From Corynebacterium confusum (lineage in GTDB: Bacteria; Actinomycetota; Actinomycetes; Mycobacteriales; Mycobacteriaceae): DNA of 64,000 nt. The stretch lies in assembly GCF_030408715.1 (NCBI RefSeq), contig NZ_CP047202.1, forward strand, positions 558,001-622,000. Direction: 5' to 3'. The translations under genes and the position numbers were made by a program. Shown piece after piece: positions 53,514 through 62,626 of this stretch. Each line of letters opens with the position of its first letter. Positions within the stretch are counted from its first letter, which is position 1. The notes under the pieces were generated by a model, which was not told the DNA's origin, did no database searches, and saw only the letters and a list, made by a program, of their open reading frames with translations.

Positions 53514-54314
53514 ATGTCTGCTCAAGCTACGGAACGCGTAGAAAACGGCAAGGTCGCCCTGATGATCGGTGGCGGTCAGGGAATCGGTGAGGCGGCTATC
53601 AAGCGCCTGCACCGGGATGGCTTCCGCGTCGCGGTGGGGGACCTGAACCTGGACACCGCGCAGAAGGTCGCGGAAGACCTGGGCGGTGAGGCCGCAGGTG
53701 CGATCGCCATCGAGGTCAACGCGGCGGACCGGGACTCGGTCTACGCGGCGGTGGACCAGACGGTGGAAAAGCTTGGCGGCTTTGACGTCATCATCAACAA
53801 CGCCGGCATCGCGCCGCAGATCGATATCCTCGACGTGACCGAAAAGGACATCGACACCATCTACGACATCAACGTCAAGGGTGTTATCTGGGGCATCCAG
53901 GCGGCAGCCAAGAAGCTGCGCGAGCTGGGCCACGGCGGCAAGATCATCAACGCCGCCTCCCAGGCCGGTGTGAAGGGCAACCCGGGTATCCCGCTGTACA
54001 CCTCCACCAAGTTCGCCATCCGTGGCCTGACCCAGACCACGGCCCAGGACCTGGCTGAAGACGGCATCACCGTCAACGCCTACGCCCCGGGCATCGTCCG
54101 CACCCCGCTGATGGAGAAGCTCGCCCAGGACCTGGCGAAGAGCAACAATCAGCCGGAGGAGTGGGGCTGGGAGCAGTTCACCAAGAACATCACTCTCAAG
54201 CGCCTGTCTGAGGTCGAGGACGTCGCCAAGGCGATTTCCTTCCTGGCCGGCGAGGACTCGGACTACGTCACCGGCCAGACCCTAGTGGTCGACGGCGGTA
54301 TGGTCTTCCACTAA
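53514..54314 (+). CDS. butA: Acetoin (diacetyl) reductase / meso-2,3-butanediol dehydrogenase
   Basis: A 266-residue short-chain dehydrogenase. The NAD site is GGGQGIGEAAIKRL, with NNAGIAP and the catalytic Ser-Tyr-Lys in INAASQAGVKGNPG and YTSTKFAI. It closely fits the acetoin reductase/S-acetoin-forming diacetyl reductase group of corynebacteria, reducing diacetyl or acetoin with NADH. ATG 53514 has AAGGAG seven bases upstream. It is monocistronic; its stop overlaps the opposite-strand rbsD stop by two bases. Confidence 0.9.
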   Translation: MSAQATERVENGKVALMIGGGQGIGEAAIKRLHRDGFRVAVGDLNLDTAQKVAEDLGGEAAGAIAIEVNAADRDSVYAAVDQTVEKLGGFDVIINNAGIAPQIDILDVTEKDIDTIYDINVKGVIWGIQAAAKKLRELGHGGKIINAASQAGVKGNPGIPLYTSTKFAIRGLTQTTAQDLAEDGITVNAYAPGIVRTPLMEKLAQDLAKSNNQPEEWGWEQFTKNITLKRLSEVEDVAKAISFLAGEDSDYVTGQTLVVDGGMVFH

Positions 54315-54685
54315 AAGGCCACGCCACTGCGGAAAATCGCATTAGCAAATGGGGTAGTTTCCCCGGTGCGCACGATGAACCGGCACTCCGCGAGCTGGTT
54401 CTTCAGTGTTTCGTGAGTGGTCTCCCGGACGGTCACGTTCGGGAGTAACTCGCGGATTTCGCGTGGGGTGCTGTCGGCAATGGCGACGGCCTCCACGACC
54501 ACCTCGTTGAGGATGGCGCGGGCGACGTCCGCGAAGCTCGGCACGCCGAAGACGAGGCTCAAATCGATGACCTTCACGCCGTCCGGCAGCGGCAGGCCGC
54601 AGTCGCCGATGGCGAAGGTGTCGGTGTGGCCCAGGCGGCTAATCGCCCAGGTCAGCTCGGGGTTTAGAATTCCTTGTTTACGCAT
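54311..54685 (-). CDS. rbsD: D-ribose pyranase
   Basis: Converts the pyranose form of ribose to the furanose form before phosphorylation. The 124-residue protein has the family start RKQGILNPELTWAISRLGHT with catalytic His near residue 20, then AIGDCGLPLPDGVKVIDL; length is normal. It is the last gene of rbsRACBKD, 4 bases after rbsK. Convergent with butA, whose stop codon it overlaps. Confidence 0.93.
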   Translation of the reverse strand: MRKQGILNPELTWAISRLGHTDTFAIGDCGLPLPDGVKVIDLSLVFGVPSFADVARAILNEVVVEAVAIADSTPREIRELLPNVTVRETTHETLKNQLAECRFIVRTGETTPFANAIFRSGVAF

Positions 54686-54689
54686 GTTT

Positions 54690-55634
54690 TTATACCTGTG
54701 GTAGTTCCGCGTCCAAGCCGGGGTAGGACGGCTGGGCGCCAATGGACAGGGCGGCAAAAGCGCCGACGCGGGCGGCGTGCCGGGCGGCATCGGTAAGCGA
54801 TGCCCCGGCCAGCAGGCGGGCCACCAGCGCGCCCGTGAAGGCGTCGCCGGCGCCGGTGGTATCCACCGCGTGGATGCGCGGGGTGGGGATGTCCGTCAGA
54901 CCGGAACCATCGCCCACCAGGGCGCCCTGGGCGCCCAGCGTCAGCACGACGCTGTTAAAGCCGACCTCCAGCAGCGCCTGGACCATATCGTGCGGGTCCG
55001 CCGAGGCCACCGGCGCGCCCAGCTGGGCCAGGACCAGGTCGGCCTCGTGCTCGTTGACCACCAGCGGGTCCGCGCGCAGCAGGCTGTCCCGGTCCACCTC
55101 AATGACCGGCGCAAGGTTGACCACCAGCCGGTGGGCGTGGCGGGCTGCCGCCGCGAAGCCCTCCGCGGGGATTTCGCCCTGCAGCAGGACGATGTCGGCT
55201 GCTGCCACCGCGGAGGAGTGCGCGTCGACGTAGCTGCCGTCCACGGTGGCGTTCGCGCCGGGGATGACCACGATGGTGTTCTCCCCGTCGGCGCTGACCG
55301 TGATGACCGCCAGGCCCGTCGTCGTGGAGGAGCGGGTCGCGACGTGCTCCAGGTTCACGCCGCTGCTGTGCAGGTGGCTCATCGCCGGGGCGGAGTAGGG
55401 GTCGTCGCCCACCGCGCCGACGAAGTCCACGTGCGCGCCCTGCAGCGCGGCGGCCACGGCCTGGTTGGCGCCCTTGCCGCCGGCCAGGATGCCGCCGCCG
55501 CTGCCCAGGAGGGTCTCGCCCGGGTGCGGGTGGCGGTCCACGCCTACCATGAGGTCGGCGTTGATGGAGCCCACGACGGCCAGGCGGCCGGACTGGGCGG
55601 ACGCGGTGGACGGGGTGCTGGTCGGTTCAGTCAT
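54690..55634 (-). CDS. rbsK: Ribokinase
   Basis: Phosphorylates ribose to ribose-5-phosphate. The 314-residue PfkB-family kinase has VVGSINADLMVGVDRHPHPG, GGKGANQAVAAALQG and the C-terminal signature DTTGAGDAFTGALVARL with the catalytic Asp. The first 15 residues are an unusual Ser/Thr-rich extension. ATG 55634 overlaps the rbsB stop by one base (TAATG). Confidence 0.95.
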   Translation of the reverse strand: MTEPTSTPSTASAQSGRLAVVGSINADLMVGVDRHPHPGETLLGSGGGILAGGKGANQAVAAALQGAHVDFVGAVGDDPYSAPAMSHLHSSGVNLEHVATRSSTTTGLAVITVSADGENTIVVIPGANATVDGSYVDAHSSAVAAADIVLLQGEIPAEGFAAAARHAHRLVVNLAPVIEVDRDSLLRADPLVVNEHEADLVLAQLGAPVASADPHDMVQALLEVGFNSVVLTLGAQGALVGDGSGLTDIPTPRIHAVDTTGAGDAFTGALVARLLAGASLTDAARHAARVGAFAALSIGAQPSYPGLDAELPQV

Positions 55635-56575
55635 TACTTGTACTCAGCTACGTTCTGCTCGGTGACGGTGACAACTTCGACCGGGATTTCGGCTTCTGGG
55701 TCCTCGCCGTTCAGGATGGCAGCGGCCTGCTCCACGGCCTTGGCGCCGAGCTCGTCCGGCAGCTGGGCGATGGTGCCTGCCAACGTGCCGTCCTCGATGG
55801 CCTTGATGCCGTCCTCGGTGCCGTCGAAGCCGAAGACCTTGACCTCCTTGCCGGCCTTAGCGCCCAGGGCCTCGATGGCGCCGAGGGCCATCTCGTCGTT
55901 CTCGGCGAAGACGGCCTTGACATTCGGGTGGGCCTGCAGCAGGTTGGTGGTCACGTTCAGGCCCTCGGTGCGGTCGAAGTTCGCGGTTTGCTTGGCCGCG
56001 ACCTTGATCTTCGGGTACTTCTTGAGTCCCTTCTCGAAGCCCTCGCCGCGGTCGCGGGAGGCCGAGGATCCGGAGATGCCCTGCAGGATGAGGATCTCGC
56101 CCTCCTCGCCGATGGATTCAGCCAGGGCATCGGCGGCCTGCTCGCCGCCGGCGATGTTATCGGAGGCCACAAAGGAGGCGACCTCGCCGGCGTTGGAGGA
56201 GCGGTCCACCGCCACGACCGGGATATTAGCGGCGTTGAGCGACTGGACGGCCGAGCCCACTGCGTCGGAATCCGTCGGGTTGACAATCACGACGCCGGCG
56301 CCGGAGGTCTCCGCGTTCTTCAGCTGGTTGGTCTGGGTGGACGCGTCGTCGGAGGCGTCCTGGACGTCCAGGTTGATGCCCAGCTCGTCGGCCTTTTCCT
56401 GGGCGCCGTCGCGCAGCTCGACGAAGAAGGGGTTGGTCTGGGTCGACAGCGCCAGGGTGACGTTATCGCTGGCGGCCTCGCCGCGGTTGCAGGCGGCGAC
56501 CGAAAGGGTCAGCGCGGCGACGGAGGCCACGGCCAGGGACTTGCGGACAAGGGTGCGGGTCAGGGATGCAGACAT
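55634..56575 (-). CDS. rbsB: Ribose ABC transporter substrate-binding lipoprotein
   Basis: A 313-residue lipoprotein: LTLSVAACNRGEAASD has the lipobox V-A-A-C. The mature part is a type-1 sugar-binding fold (STQTNPFFVELRDGAQEKAD, VVAVDRSSNAGE, FAENDEMALGAIEA, FGFDGTEDGIKAI). It captures ribose outside the membrane for RbsAC. ATG 56575 has AAAGGAAAA upstream. It is preceded by a 71-base gap with a GC-rich hairpin after rbsC, which may set a higher level of this subunit. Confidence 0.94.
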   Translation of the reverse strand: MSASLTRTLVRKSLAVASVAALTLSVAACNRGEAASDNVTLALSTQTNPFFVELRDGAQEKADELGINLDVQDASDDASTQTNQLKNAETSGAGVVIVNPTDSDAVGSAVQSLNAANIPVVAVDRSSNAGEVASFVASDNIAGGEQAADALAESIGEEGEILILQGISGSSASRDRGEGFEKGLKKYPKIKVAAKQTANFDRTEGLNVTTNLLQAHPNVKAVFAENDEMALGAIEALGAKAGKEVKVFGFDGTEDGIKAIEDGTLAGTIAQLPDELGAKAVEQAAAILNGEDPEAEIPVEVVTVTEQNVAEYK

Positions 56576-56598
56576 GAGGTTTTCCTTTACTTCTTCTG

Positions 56599-56629
56599 CG
56601 GCGGCGTGGTAGTTATTCCGGCGCCGCCG
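56599..56629 (-). other. GC-rich hairpin between rbsC and rbsB
   Basis: CGGCGGCG (56599-56606) pairs with CGCCGCCG (56622-56629) over a 15-base loop. It has no T run. It may stabilise the mRNA end of rbsRAC or tune rbsB. Confidence 0.4.
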
Positions 56630-56646
56630 GGGGAGGGGGAGGGTAT

Positions 56647-57642
56647 TTAGTTAGCGGTCTTGTTACGGATGACGTCGAAGCCCACGGCCAGCGCGATGAC
56701 CAGGCCGATGACAATCTGCTGCCAGAAGGAGGAGACGTTGAGCAGGTTCAGCCCGTTGCGGATGACGGCTAGCAGCAGCGCGCCGACCAGGGTGCCGGTG
56801 GCCTTGCCGGCGCCGCCGGCTAGCGATGCCCCACCGATGACCACCGCCGCAATCGCGTCCAGCTCGTAGCCCACGCCCGCCTGCGGCTGCGCCGAGGTCA
56901 GCCGGCCGGCCATGACCAGGCCGGACAGCGCGGCGAAGAGGCCGGACAGGCCGAAGACGGCGACCTGGATCTTGCGGACCGGCAGGCCGGACAGGCGCGC
57001 GGCCTCCAGGTTGCCACCGATGGCGTACATGGAGCGCCCCAGCACGGTGCGCTCCAGGATGAACCAGCACACCAGGCCGGCGATGACCATCATGACGATC
57101 GGGATGGGCACCCCGGCGACGGTCGAGCCCATCCAGTTGACAGCGTCGGCGGTGGGCATCGGCGAGCCCTGGGAGATGACCAGGGTGGCGCCGCGGGCGA
57201 TTGACATCATGGCCAGGGTGGCGATGAACGACGGGATCTTGCCCCAGGCCGTCGCCATGCCGCAGATGACACCGGCCAGCAGGCCGGTGAGCAGACCGAG
57301 GATCAGCGTCACCCAGCCCGGCAGGCCGGTGTTGACGAAGAAGGAGGCCGAGACCATCGCGCCCAGGGCGGCGACGGAACCCACCGACAGGTCGATGCCG
57401 GCGGTGATGATGACAAAGGTCATGCCGAAGGCCAGGATGGCCACGGTGGCGGCCTGGATGCCGATGTTGACCAGGTTGTTAACGGTCAGAAAATGCGGGG
57501 TGGCGATGAAAAGCGCCACGCACAGGACGATGAGGCCGACGAGCGCGCCGTTGTTCATCATCCAGTTGGATACCCGGTGCCAGCGGCTCGGGCCCGTCGG
57601 GGCGCCGGCGGGCGCGCTGGCGGCGGTAGCGGTGGTGGTCAT
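56647..57642 (-). CDS. rbsC: Ribose ABC transporter permease
   Basis: A 331-residue membrane protein with 8-10 helices of the RbsC/branched-sugar type: VIITAGIDLSVGSVAALGAM and MYAIGGNLEAARLSGLPVRKI, the latter resembling the ATPase-contact loop. It forms the ribose channel with RbsA. ATG 57642 overlaps the rbsA stop (ATGA). The N-terminus has a short Ala/Thr-rich tail. Confidence 0.94.
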   Translation of the reverse strand: MTTTATAASAPAGAPTGPSRWHRVSNWMMNNGALVGLIVLCVALFIATPHFLTVNNLVNIGIQAATVAILAFGMTFVIITAGIDLSVGSVAALGAMVSASFFVNTGLPGWVTLILGLLTGLLAGVICGMATAWGKIPSFIATLAMMSIARGATLVISQGSPMPTADAVNWMGSTVAGVPIPIVMMVIAGLVCWFILERTVLGRSMYAIGGNLEAARLSGLPVRKIQVAVFGLSGLFAALSGLVMAGRLTSAQPQAGVGYELDAIAAVVIGGASLAGGAGKATGTLVGALLLAVIRNGLNLLNVSSFWQQIVIGLVIALAVGFDVIRNKTAN

Positions 57643-59171
57643 GAGGCGATCTCCTCAAAGTCGTGGGGGTTTTCGGTAATCGTGCTGGTGACGTTGGATA
57701 CGGCGAGGGTCATGACCTCGTCCTGGGTGGCGGTCGGCGGCAGCTCGCCGGCGATCTTCCCGCCGGAGGCCACCAGCACCCGGTCGGACATGCCCAGCAC
57801 CTCCGGCAGGTCGGAGGAGGCCATCAGGACGGCCCCGCCGGCGGCGGTGACCTCGTTGATGATGCGGTAGATATCCACCTTCGCGCCGACGTCTACGCCG
57901 CGGGTGGGCTCATCCAGCAGCAGCACGCGGGAGCCGGCCAGCACCCAGCGGCCGAAGACGGCTTTTTGCTGGTTGCCACCGGACAGGTCCCGGATGGGCT
58001 GGTCGATGTGGGCCATGCGGATGCGCAGCTTCTCGGCTACGTCGCGGGCGCGGGCCTTCTGGCCGCGCCGGTCGGCGAGCCCGGCCTTGCTGGTCTTATT
58101 CAGCGTGGCCAGGCCGAGGTTCTCGCCGATGGTGGCGTCCAGGATGAGCGCCTGGGACTTGCGGTCCTCGGGCACATGCCCGATGCCGGCGCGGATGGCG
58201 GCGGCGATATCGCCCAGCTTGAGCGGGCTGCCGGCCACGCGGACCTCGCCGGAATCCACCTTGTCCGCGCCGGCGATGGCCCGGATGATCTCCGTGCGGC
58301 CCGCGCCGACCAGTCCGGCCAAGCCGACGACCTCGCCGGCGTGGACGTCGAAGCTTACGTCTGCGAAGCTGCCCTGCGTGGAAAGCCCCCGCACGCTGAG
58401 CAGGGCCTCGCCGGCTGCTTCCGCCTTGCGCGGGTACTGGTTGTCGATGTCGCGGCCGACCATCAGGCGGACCAGCTCGGCCTCCGGGGTGTCCGGGCCG
58501 ACCTCGGCGACGACGTTGCCGTCGCGCAGCACGGAGATGGAATCCGCGATCCGGGCCAGCTCCTCCAGGTGGTGGGAGATAAAGACCATGCCGACGCCCT
58601 TGGCGCGCAGGTCCTCCACCACGGCGAAGAGCTGGTCGATTTCCTTGCCGGTCAGCGCGGCGGTGGGCTCGTCCAGGATGAGCAGGCGCGCGTTCATCGA
58701 CAGCGCCTTGGCGATCTCCACCAGCTGCTGGCGGGCGATGCCCAGCTCGCCGACCGGCGTGTCCAGGTTGACGTCCAGGCCGATAAGGCGCAGGGCGGCG
58801 GCCGCCTCGTTGCGCAGGTACTTCTTGTTGACCAGGCCGTAGCGCGAGGGCGTGCGCCCCAGCATGATGTTTTCGGCCACTGACATCGTCGGCACCAGGT
58901 TGAGCTCTTGGTGGATGGTGGCAATGCCCAGCGCCTCCGCCGCCTTCGTATTCGGCAGCTGGACCTCGCCGCCGTCGACGAGGACGCGGCCGGTGTCCGG
59001 CTGGTAGACGCCCGACATCATCTTGATAAGCGTCGACTTGCCGGCTCCGTTTTCGCCCAGCAGTGCGTGCACGTGGCCCGCGCGCACGTCAAGGCTGACG
59101 TCGCGGATGACGTTGACGGGGCCGAAGGATTTGTTGATTCCTTCCAGCCGCATGATGACCGGGTGGTTCAT
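57639..59171 (-). CDS. rbsA: Ribose ABC transporter ATP-binding protein (two ATPase domains)
   Basis: A 510-residue protein with two ABC domains. The first has LLGENGAGKSTLIKMMSG and LSMNARLLILDEPTAAL. The second, degenerate as usual for this family, has GLVGAGRTEIIRAIAGA and a signature DLSGGNQQKAVFGRW with LLLDEPTRGVDVGAK. It powers ribose uptake through RbsC. ATG 59171 overlaps the rbsR stop. Length is normal. Confidence 0.95.
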   Translation of the reverse strand: MNHPVIMRLEGINKSFGPVNVIRDVSLDVRAGHVHALLGENGAGKSTLIKMMSGVYQPDTGRVLVDGGEVQLPNTKAAEALGIATIHQELNLVPTMSVAENIMLGRTPSRYGLVNKKYLRNEAAAALRLIGLDVNLDTPVGELGIARQQLVEIAKALSMNARLLILDEPTAALTGKEIDQLFAVVEDLRAKGVGMVFISHHLEELARIADSISVLRDGNVVAEVGPDTPEAELVRLMVGRDIDNQYPRKAEAAGEALLSVRGLSTQGSFADVSFDVHAGEVVGLAGLVGAGRTEIIRAIAGADKVDSGEVRVAGSPLKLGDIAAAIRAGIGHVPEDRKSQALILDATIGENLGLATLNKTSKAGLADRRGQKARARDVAEKLRIRMAHIDQPIRDLSGGNQQKAVFGRWVLAGSRVLLLDEPTRGVDVGAKVDIYRIINEVTAAGGAVLMASSDLPEVLGMSDRVLVASGGKIAGELPPTATQDEVMTLAVSNVTSTITENPHDFEEIAS

Positions 59172-60178
59172 CGCGGCACCTCCTGGAGATAGTGTTCGGT
59201 CGATTGACGGGTGATAAGCCGGGTTGGCAGGGTCACGTCCGGCGGGGACATGCCGGACAGGGCGGCGACTAGGGTATCGGCGGCGCGGTAGCCCAGCTGG
59301 GTCACGTCCTGGTCGATGACAGAAAGCGGCGTGGGCTGGACCCGCATATAGTCCAGGTCGTCGAAGCCCACCAGCGCCAGCTGCTTACCGATGCGCACCT
59401 TCTGGCGGTGGCAGTACTCCAGCGCGCCGAGGGTCATCATGGAATCGCCCGCGATGACCGCCGTGCACCCGGCCTCCCACAGCTCCCGCGTGCCCGCGAT
59501 GCCCTGCGAGACCTCGAAGCCGCCCTGGTAGACGTGCTCGCCGCCGATACCGACCCGCGCCGCCGCCGCACTAAATGCCGCCCGCCGTTCCGCGCCGGTG
59601 GACAGCTCCTCCGGGCCGGCCAGGTAGCCGATGCGCCGGTGCCCGCGCGCGTAGAGCAGCTCCACCGCCGCCGAAATCCCCGGCTCCGGGTTGGAGACCA
59701 CCGTCGGCAGGTCGGATCCGGAAAGCGATCGGTCGATAAGCACCACCGGCGTGCCCGCTGCCTTGACCGCGCCGAGCAGGGAGAGCGCGTCCGCGGTGGG
59801 GACGACCAGCATGCCGTCGACGTTCTGCTGCGACAGCGTGGTCACCGCGTTGCGCAAGAGGTTCGAGTCCTCCGAGTACGAGGTGATGATGGTGGCCAGG
59901 CCGTTGGCGGTCGCGCGGGCCTGGACCGCGTCGGCCATGGTGGCGAAGTAGGGGTTGAGCAGCGTCGGGATGGCCAGACCCAGCGTGTAGGTGCGCGCGG
60001 TGCGCAGCCCGCGGGCCTGGATATTCGGGTGGTAGTTGAGCGCCTGGGCCGCCCGCTCCACGCGCTGGCGCGTGGCCGCGGAGATGGAGTCCTTGCCGGC
60101 CAGCGCGCGGGAGGCCGTGGACACCGAGACACCCGCGGCTAGGGCGACGTCTTTCAGGTTGGCGCTGTGGGCAGGCAT
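59168..60178 (-). CDS. rbsR: LacI-family ribose repressor
   Basis: A 336-residue LacI/GalR-type regulator. The helix-turn-helix is NLKDVALAAGVSVSTASRAL, followed by the hinge and a sugar-binding core (LGLAIPTLLNPYFATMADAV, VGFDDLDYMRVQPTPLSVI). It is the first gene of its own operon, so it probably autoregulates. ATG 60178 was chosen; upstream in-frame codons extend through the non-coding leader. The operator pair at 60217-60243 lies just upstream. Confidence 0.92.
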   Translation of the reverse strand: MPAHSANLKDVALAAGVSVSTASRALAGKDSISAATRQRVERAAQALNYHPNIQARGLRTARTYTLGLAIPTLLNPYFATMADAVQARATANGLATIITSYSEDSNLLRNAVTTLSQQNVDGMLVVPTADALSLLGAVKAAGTPVVLIDRSLSGSDLPTVVSNPEPGISAAVELLYARGHRRIGYLAGPEELSTGAERRAAFSAAAARVGIGGEHVYQGGFEVSQGIAGTRELWEAGCTAVIAGDSMMTLGALEYCHRQKVRIGKQLALVGFDDLDYMRVQPTPLSVIDQDVTQLGYRAADTLVAALSGMSPPDVTLPTRLITRQSTEHYLQEVPR

Positions 60179-60216
60179 GGTTGGGGCGGACCTTCTTCCC
60201 AGTTGGAGGGGAGGGG

Positions 60217-60243
60217 TGCAAACGATTGCTGCAAACGTTTGCA
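60217..60243. promoter_or_regulatory. Tandem LacI-type operators upstream of rbsR
   Basis: TGCAAACGTTTGCA (60230-60243) is a perfect 14-base palindrome, and TGCAAACGATTGCT (60217-60230) is a diverged copy abutting it. The half-sites match the known RbsR-type TGCAAA pattern. The site sits between rbsR and gntK. Confidence 0.85.
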
Positions 60244-60331
60244 TTGTGTTTTGTGGCTAAATTTACGACGTTTGACCGCGCCCCGTCAAGTGCCCCTGCT
60301 CACCTTTTGCTGGCCGCGCAGGTAGTGCCAC

Positions 60332-60337
60332 TACACT
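60332..60337 (+). promoter_or_regulatory. -10 box of gntK
   Basis: TACACT ends 7 bases before ATG 60345. GGGGAGA lies between, so a leaderless or an SD-led start are both possible. Confidence 0.45.
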
Positions 60338-60344
60338 GGGGAGA

Positions 60345-60845
60345 ATGACAAACAGTTCCTACCACGTCGTCATCATGGGTGTTTCCGGCTCCGGCAAGAC
60401 CACCGTCGGCCACAACGTCGCGGCGCTGACCGGCCACGCCTACCGCGACGGCGACGACATGCACCCGGCCGAAAACATCGCCAAGATGTCCGCGGGCACC
60501 CCGCTCAGCGATGCCGACCGCTGGCCCTGGCTCACCGCCATTGGCACCTGGTTGTCCGCCCAGCCCGCGGGCACTATGGTCGGCTGCTCCGCGCTCAAGC
60601 GCTCATACCGCGACCTTCTGCGCGAGCACTGCCCCGATGTCATTTTCGTGCACGTGGCCGGGGAATTCGAGGTGCTGGCCGAGCGCATGCAGCACCGCGC
60701 CGGCCATTTCATGCCGGCCTCGCTGCTGCAGTCCCAGTTCGACACCCTCGAGCCGCTAGAGGCCGACGAGGCCGGCGCCGTCTTCGACGTCGACCAGCCG
60801 GAAGAAGAAATCGCCCGCCAGGTGGCGGACTACCTCACTGCCTAA
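60345..60845 (+). CDS. gntK: Gluconokinase
   Basis: Phosphorylates D-gluconate to 6-phosphogluconate for the pentose phosphate pathway. The 166-residue kinase has the Walker A loop VIMGVSGSGKTTVGHNVAAL, AYRDGDDMHPAENI and SALKRSYRDLLREH. Length is typical of GntK. Starts at ATG 60345. It is divergent from rbsR and convergent with the gluconate permease gene gntP; ribose and gluconate both feed the pentose phosphate pathway. Confidence 0.95.
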   Translation: MTNSSYHVVIMGVSGSGKTTVGHNVAALTGHAYRDGDDMHPAENIAKMSAGTPLSDADRWPWLTAIGTWLSAQPAGTMVGCSALKRSYRDLLREHCPDVIFVHVAGEFEVLAERMQHRAGHFMPASLLQSQFDTLEPLEADEAGAVFDVDQPEEEIARQVADYLTA

Positions 60846-60849
60846 GGCG

Positions 60850-60861
60850 GTGAGTACTCAC
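60850..60861. repeat. 12-base perfect palindrome after gntK
   Basis: GTGAGTACTCAC is self-complementary and starts 5 bases after the gntK stop, in the gap to the convergent gntP. No T run follows; it could be a protein-binding site. Confidence 0.4.
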
Positions 60862-60970
60862 GCAGTCCGGTAGACGCCGCGCCCAGACCCGAGCGGCGCC
60901 CCGAGACCACGCCGCCCCGAGCCGCGGGCCCAACCCGGCCCGCTAGAATTCCGCGGGATACCCCCGCCAG

Positions 60971-62374
60971 CTAGAAGGCTGCGGCGGCTCCGAAGAGCAC
61001 CAGCGCGAAGGCGAAGCCGATCACGCTGATGAGCATCTGGTTCACGGTCCAGGTGCGCAGCGTGGTGGCCACGTCCATGCCCATCAGGCGGCCGACCAGC
61101 CAGAAGCCCGAGTCGTTGACGTGGCTGCCGAAGACCGAGCCCGCGGCCGTCGCCAGCACGATGAGCGCGAGCTGGACCTCGTTGAAGCCGCCGGCCTCGA
61201 CCGCTGGGACCATCAGCGCGGCGGCCGTGGTCAGCGCGACCGTCGCCGAGCCCTGCGCCAGGCGCAGCGCCACCGCGATGAGGTAGCAGGCCAAAATCAC
61301 CGGGATGCCGATACCCGACAGCGAATCCGCCAGCGCATCCCCGATACCGGAGGTGCGCAGCACCCCGCCGAACATGCCGCCGGCGCCGGTAATCAGTACC
61401 ACCGAGCAGATGGGCCCCAGCGAGGACTCCATGGTCTTTTCGATGACGTTCTTGTCCACCCCGCGGCGCAGGCCCAGGATCGCCAGCGCGGCGAAGGTGG
61501 TAATCAGCAGCGCGATGGGGGTCTGGCCCACCATGATGAGCACCTGCGCCCAGGTGGCCTCACCATCGATGGTGCCGGCCACCGCCAGCGTGCTCAACCC
61601 CGTGTTGCAGAAGATCAGCACCAAGGGGATGAGCAGCACCGAAATCACCGCCGCCGGGGAGGCCGGGCGGTTGGGCATCTCCGCTTCCTTCACGGCCGGA
61701 CCGGTGAGCATCTCGGTCACGTCGAAGGGGAATTTCTTACCCAGGAACAACCCCAGGCGGTAGCCCGAGAAGTACCAGGTCGGGATCGCGATCAGCAGGC
61801 CGAGCGCCAAAATGATCCCGATATCCGCGTTGAAAAACTCCGCGGCCGCCACCGGGCCCGGGTGCGGCGGCAGGAAGACGTGGGTGACCGAGAACGCGCC
61901 GGCGGCCGGGATGCCGTAGGCCAGCACCGGGCCGTTGAGCCGGCGCGCCACCGCGAAGATGACCGGCAGCATGACCACCAGGCCGGCGTCGAAGAAGATG
62001 GGGAAGCCCATAATCAGCGAGGCGATGCCCAGCGCCAGCGGCGCGCGGTCTTCGCCGAAGCGGGCCACCAGGGCATCGGCGAGCGATTTCGCGCCGCCGG
62101 AGGCCTCCACCAGCCGCCCGATCATCGCGCCCAGGCCCACTAGAAGTGCCACCGATGCCAGCGTGCTCCCGAAGCCATCCGTCATCGTCTCGACGACCCC
62201 GGCGATGGGTAGCCCCGCCGCCAGCGCAGTCAGCGCCGACACCGTCACCAGCGTGACGAAAGCATGCACGCGGAAGTAGATGACCATCACCAAAATCAGC
62301 GCGATGGCCGCCACCGCGATACCCAACAGCGGGCCCGCGCCCAGTGTCGGCTCCCACGTGTCCATAGTCTCCAT
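60971..62374 (-). CDS. gntP: Gluconate permease (GntP family)
   Basis: A 467-residue membrane protein with 12-14 helices: ALLVGLGAMIGRLVEASGGA, GFPIFFDAGLVVMLPVIFAV and HVFLPPHPGPVAAAEFF are GntP signatures. It imports gluconate with protons. ATG 62374 (METMDTWEPT) was chosen, with AGAGG nine bases upstream; the longer frame adds a hydrophilic stretch with no site. It is functionally linked to gntK although transcribed in the opposite direction. Confidence 0.94.
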   Translation of the reverse strand: METMDTWEPTLGAGPLLGIAVAAIALILVMVIYFRVHAFVTLVTVSALTALAAGLPIAGVVETMTDGFGSTLASVALLVGLGAMIGRLVEASGGAKSLADALVARFGEDRAPLALGIASLIMGFPIFFDAGLVVMLPVIFAVARRLNGPVLAYGIPAAGAFSVTHVFLPPHPGPVAAAEFFNADIGIILALGLLIAIPTWYFSGYRLGLFLGKKFPFDVTEMLTGPAVKEAEMPNRPASPAAVISVLLIPLVLIFCNTGLSTLAVAGTIDGEATWAQVLIMVGQTPIALLITTFAALAILGLRRGVDKNVIEKTMESSLGPICSVVLITGAGGMFGGVLRTSGIGDALADSLSGIGIPVILACYLIAVALRLAQGSATVALTTAAALMVPAVEAGGFNEVQLALIVLATAAGSVFGSHVNDSGFWLVGRLMGMDVATTLRTWTVNQMLISVIGFAFALVLFGAAAAF

Positions 62375-62626
62375 TGGACAAACCTCTTTTCCTAGGTGTT
62401 TTGTGAAATTAGGGGGAAGGCTCCGGTCGCCGTGGGCGGGCACGGGGCCAATACCTCAAGTTAACACGCCTCCCCCGTATTCAGGGTGTCGGTGAGCTTG
62501 TGAAACAACACACCTGCGGGATTTGCTTTTGGGTCCGCGGCGTGCCGCTTGCTAAATTCAGGTGTAAATACCGCAGGCCGGCGCCCTGGTTGACGCTGAC
62601 GGATTCGATAACTGCAAGGAGAAACC

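Noticed and set aside
61121..62143. A 340-residue Arg/Gln-rich open frame on the plus strand
   Set aside because: Antisense to gntP; composition is that of a shadow frame.
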